In this document: positions 61,343-64,000 of the stretch, one piece after another
Numbering within the stretch: position 1 is the first letter of the stretch
Layout of the letters: each line of letters starts with the position of its first letter
Source of the DNA: Paenibacillus andongensis
GTDB taxonomy: Bacteria; Bacillota; Bacilli; Paenibacillales; NBRC-103111
Reading direction: 5' to 3'
Assembly: GCF_025369935.1 (NCBI RefSeq)
Contig: NZ_CP104467.1
Coordinates: forward strand, 4,533,001 to 4,597,000
Length of the DNA: 64,000 bases
Made by a program: the position numbers and the translations under genes
Notes under the pieces: generated by a model
Databases searched by the model: none
Seen by the model: the letters and a program-made list of their open reading frames with translations, nothing else
What the model was told of the DNA's origin: nothing

Positions 61343-61471
61343 AATCGGACCACCCTACCATGCATAGGCGATCAGGTGACATATGCCACCGACCTGCCTG
61401 CGGATCTTCAGGCTTCCACTCCCACACAACGAGGGAAGCGCCGCCTGATCTATAGTATGGCAATATTTCGA

Positions 61472-62530
61472 TTATTTACTCCGATTGGCTCTTTCTGCAT
61501 ATGAAGTTAAATTAATCCCTCTTGTTTGGCACCATTCTGCCGTTTCGCCCATGATGACAACTGGACAATTCCCCAAAGCCTGAATCGTATTAGCTCCTAG
61601 CGCAGTCATAATAAGAATAAGTCCTTGATGTAGCTCATCAGCAAAATGGTGGAGCTCATCGACACCCTCGCTGCGCAAAACCCTCAGGAATGCGCCTGCC
61701 ATGCCAACCGCTGATGCTCCGAGCGTCAACGCTTTGGCCGCTTCTAAAGCGTTCGTAATGCCGCCAGAAGCAATAACTCCGCCTCGCGGATAAACCGAGA
61801 GCGCCTCTAGTAAGGAGATGCTGGTTGGCGTGCCCCAATCGTTCAACCACTCCAAAGCCGCTGGACGTCTGGCATTCTCTATAGCGGCGAAATTCGTGCC
61901 GCCCGAGCCGCCGACATCTAAAAAGCGGACGCCGATGCTCTGCAATTGTTTGGCGTTATCCTTCAGGATTCCAAAGCCAACTTCCTTCACGATGACGGGT
62001 ACCTGTACATGCCGAACAATCGCCTCAATGCGCCCGAGCATGCCCACAAAGCTGCGATCCCCTTCCGGCATAATGAGCTCCTGCATCACATTCAGATGAA
62101 TTTGAAGCGCATCCGCTTCAATCATATCGACAGCACGGACAGCTTGCTCGGTGGTTGCCTCGCTTCCCAAATTCGCGAATACGATCCCTTTGGGATTTTC
62201 GCGGCGAACAACTTGATAGCTCGAAGCAACCTCACTGTTTTTAATTGCTGACATCTGAGATCCAACAGCCATAGCCATGCCCTTTTCCCTTGCCAAGATG
62301 GCCAATTCACGATTAATGCTTTCCGTCTCCTGAGCGCCGCCCGTCATTGCATTAATTAAAATCGGCGAACTCATAATGAGATCGCCGATTTCCGTAGTTA
62401 ATGCTATATGATCCGTCGAAGTCTCAGGTAGACAGTTATGCACAAGCTTGATATCCGACAGCCCTTGCTGCCGCGATTGACCAAGCTCCAGCGCGTAATG
62501 GACATGCTCCATTTTGCGTGAGATGCGCAT
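61472..62530 (-). CDS. fni: Isopentenyl-diphosphate delta-isomerase, type II
   Basis: FMN- and NADPH-dependent isomerase converting isopentenyl to dimethylallyl diphosphate; feeds prenyl synthesis, including HepST. 352 residues. INAMTGGAQETESINRELA, VGSQMSAIKNSEVASSYQVV, HLNVMQELIMPEGDR, VGGSGGTNFAAIENAR and SGGITNALEAAKALTLGASAVG are diagnostic. ATG at 62530 after GGGGG. Same place as B. subtilis fni (ypgA). Confidence 0.96.
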   Translation of the reverse strand: MRISRKMEHVHYALELGQSRQQGLSDIKLVHNCLPETSTDHIALTTEIGDLIMSSPILINAMTGGAQETESINRELAILAREKGMAMAVGSQMSAIKNSEVASSYQVVRRENPKGIVFANLGSEATTEQAVRAVDMIEADALQIHLNVMQELIMPEGDRSFVGMLGRIEAIVRHVQVPVIVKEVGFGILKDNAKQLQSIGVRFLDVGGSGGTNFAAIENARRPAALEWLNDWGTPTSISLLEALSVYPRGGVIASGGITNALEAAKALTLGASAVGMAGAFLRVLRSEGVDELHHFADELHQGLILIMTALGANTIQALGNCPVVIMGETAEWCQTRGINLTSYAERANRSK

Positions 62531-62559
62531 TCTTATGGTCCCCCTAAGCGTCGTATCAT

Positions 62560-63855
62560 TTACTTTTTGAATTTGGAAAGTTTATCGCCAAAACGCTCGC
62601 CAAGTGTCATGGACAGACCTTGATTGCTCAAGGACACGTTCTCATTGCCAGCAATCTCTTTTTGGTGACTTGCGCTGTTTCCGCGGTCACGATCGCCTCT
62701 TGGTTGTCTTTCTCTCTCTGGTTTACCAGCAGAAGGAGCCGCTGCACCAGCAGGAGCTGCTGGAGCTTCTTCAGTGTCTTTAATACTCAAGCTAACGCGT
62801 TTCTCAGCCGTATTGATTTCCAAGATTTTCACTTGAACTTCTTGGCCTTCTTTCAATACTTCATGCGGAGTACCGATGTGACGGTGAGCAATTTGGGAAA
62901 TATGCACAAGACCTTCAACACCAGGAGCCACTTCAACGAATGCGCCGAAAGCTGCAAGACGTTTCACTGTACCTGTTACGATATCGCCAGCTTTGAAATC
63001 ATTCTCCACATTGGACCATGGACCTGCTTGTGTAGCTTTGATGCTTAAGCTGATTTTATCATTGGAAGGATCAAGCTTAAGGATTTGCACCTTCACTTTA
63101 TCGCCTTCTTTGACAACATCAGAAGCTTGTTCTACATGGTGCCAAGCTAGCTCGGAGATGTGTACAAGTCCATCGATACCACCGATATCAATAAACGCAC
63201 CGAATTGTGTCAAGCGTTGAACAGTACCTTCCAGTACTTGACCCACTTGAAGACCTTCGATGATTTTCTTTTTGTTAGCTTCGAATTCTTCATCTAGAAC
63301 ATCTTTTTGAGAAAGGATCACTTTGTTTTTCTCGCGATCAATTTCTTTTACACGAAGGCGCAATGTGCGGCCTTTGTAAGAGGAGAAATCTTCAACGAAT
63401 TGACGCTCAACCATGGAAGCAGGTACGAATCCACGAACGCCGATATCCACAACAAGGCCACCTTTTACAACTTCAGTTACAGCAGCTTCAATGATTTCTT
63501 TGCTATCCAGTTGACCTTGCAGTGACTCCCATACTTTGCTGTTGTCAACAACACGTTTGGAAAGAACCAAAGTTTCTTTCGCATCGTTGATTGAAACAAC
63601 TTTCAGTTCAACTTCTTGTCCAAGCAAAGTTGCTTCCGCATCGGAAGACAGCTCGCGAACAGGGATAACACCATCGTATTTGTAACCGATATCCACGAAG
63701 GCTTGATCTGCGTCTACCTTAACAATTTTACCTTTAACGGTAGCGCCTTTCTTCAGCACAGCAACGTTGTTAAGAGCGTGCTCAGCTTCTGCTTGCGATA
63801 CGGCTGATTCTTGTACTTCTTGCGTTTGATCTTCAACTTTTACTTCATCTGACAT
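62560..63855 (-). CDS. rpsA: S1-domain protein (ribosomal S1 homologue, YpfD-like)
   Basis: 431 residues with four S1 RNA-binding domains, at about 35-105, 120-190, 205-275 and 290-360 (repeated GAFVEV/GAFIDI, LVHISE-type ends such as DGLVHISELAWHHVEQ and EGLVHISQIAHRHIGT). The C-terminal tail is Ala/Gly-rich and basic (RERQPRGDRDRGNSA). Firmicute S1 proteins are shorter than E. coli S1 and are not essential for initiation on strong ribosome sites. ATG with GGAGGG upstream. Confidence 0.94.
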   Translation of the reverse strand: MSDEVKVEDQTQEVQESAVSQAEAEHALNNVAVLKKGATVKGKIVKVDADQAFVDIGYKYDGVIPVRELSSDAEATLLGQEVELKVVSINDAKETLVLSKRVVDNSKVWESLQGQLDSKEIIEAAVTEVVKGGLVVDIGVRGFVPASMVERQFVEDFSSYKGRTLRLRVKEIDREKNKVILSQKDVLDEEFEANKKKIIEGLQVGQVLEGTVQRLTQFGAFIDIGGIDGLVHISELAWHHVEQASDVVKEGDKVKVQILKLDPSNDKISLSIKATQAGPWSNVENDFKAGDIVTGTVKRLAAFGAFVEVAPGVEGLVHISQIAHRHIGTPHEVLKEGQEVQVKILEINTAEKRVSLSIKDTEEAPAAPAGAAAPSAGKPERERQPRGDRDRGNSASHQKEIAGNENVSLSNQGLSMTLGERFGDKLSKFKK

Positions 63856-64000
63856 GGGATTACCCTCCTCTAATTACAACCAACAATAAATAATTTATAA
63901 GTCACAAAGCAGTATTGAAAGCTTCTACTCTGTTTCAAACAAAACAATAACTACCATTCGCTTTAAAGATAGTATAATTCCAAGCTTTCGATTCCATACA
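63856..64000 (-). other. Upstream region of the S1 gene
   Basis: 145 bp to the window edge. A minus-strand TATACT at 63971-63976 may be the -10 box, but the matching -35 lies at the edge and is poor. I see no gene in this short stretch. Confidence 0.4.

Noticed and set aside
61140..61463. A 107-codon minus-strand frame running into yphA in another frame
   Set aside because: No ribosome site, and most of it overlaps the recognised yphA coding region.
1..64000. Search for CRISPR arrays, insertion sequences, prophage or integrase genes
   Set aside because: No regularly spaced long repeats, transposase, integrase or phage structural gene was seen; all genes are chromosomal core or accessory types.

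Overview
The window is a stretch of core chromosome from an endospore-forming, low-to-mid GC Gram-positive bacterium, most likely Paenibacillus or a close relative. Evidence: sporulation genes (spoIVA, spoVIF-like, ypjB, a YIEGIA-family gene), bacillithiol genes (bshA, bshB1), a TRAP-type trp operon, strong AGGAGG-type ribosome sites with frequent TTG/GTG starts, and a gene order that closely follows the Bacillus subtilis ypfD-to-ypmB region. Nearly all genes are on the minus strand. No insertion sequence, prophage or CRISPR array is visible.

Layout. 1-3600 (minus): a truncated FtsH-like membrane AAA protease, a small membrane protein, a TseB/YpmB-like protein and the deaminase MtaD. 3847-5539 (plus): a Pit phosphate transporter with its DUF47 partner. 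5581-9743: rex, dinG and a TPR protein. 9823-13168: panBCD behind a leader with its own terminator, then birA. 13184-13599: a gene-free stretch holding a nested inverted-repeat element. 13600-19026: cca, bshA, bshB1, mgsA, dapB, a TPR protein and a MazG-type pyrophosphohydrolase. 19138-27381: the ypjC/ypjB/ypjA group, the qcrABC menaquinol:cytochrome c reductase, a DUF2487 protein, an LCP-family protein, an IDEAL-domain protein and an unknown 386-residue protein. 27517-30657: a histidine phosphatase, an ECF sigma factor with its zinc anti-sigma factor, and a polysaccharide deacetylase.

30830-42141 is the aromatic supra-operon aroC-aroB-aroH-trpEDCFBA-hisC-tyrA. The trpE leader has eleven NAG triplets at a 5-nt pitch followed by a terminator, and the regulator that should read it (mtrB, TRAP) is about 10 kb away at 49865-50113. 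42451-45144: a 54-residue protein, cheR, ndk and hepT. 45141-49111: mqnA, ubiX, ubiA, menG and hepS, pointing to menaquinone made by the futalosine route and feeding the qcrABC complex. 49208-53444: a small membrane protein, mtrB, a PAP2 phosphatase, tRNA-Pro(GGG), hbs and spoIVA. 53750-63855: yphF, two [2Fe-2S] ferredoxins around a nucleotidyltransferase, a yphE-type small membrane protein, spoVIF, gpsA, plsY, der, a YIEGIA protein with its small partner, yphA, fni and the S1-type protein gene.

The most interesting non-gene signals are the trp TRAP leader, the attenuator before panB, three 42-nt-period repeats in the aroC leader, and the 189-bp nested inverted repeat between birA and cca. 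I see no clear evidence for a wholly new multi-gene system. The structured intergenic element and the ferredoxin/nucleotidyltransferase cluster are the least explained parts.
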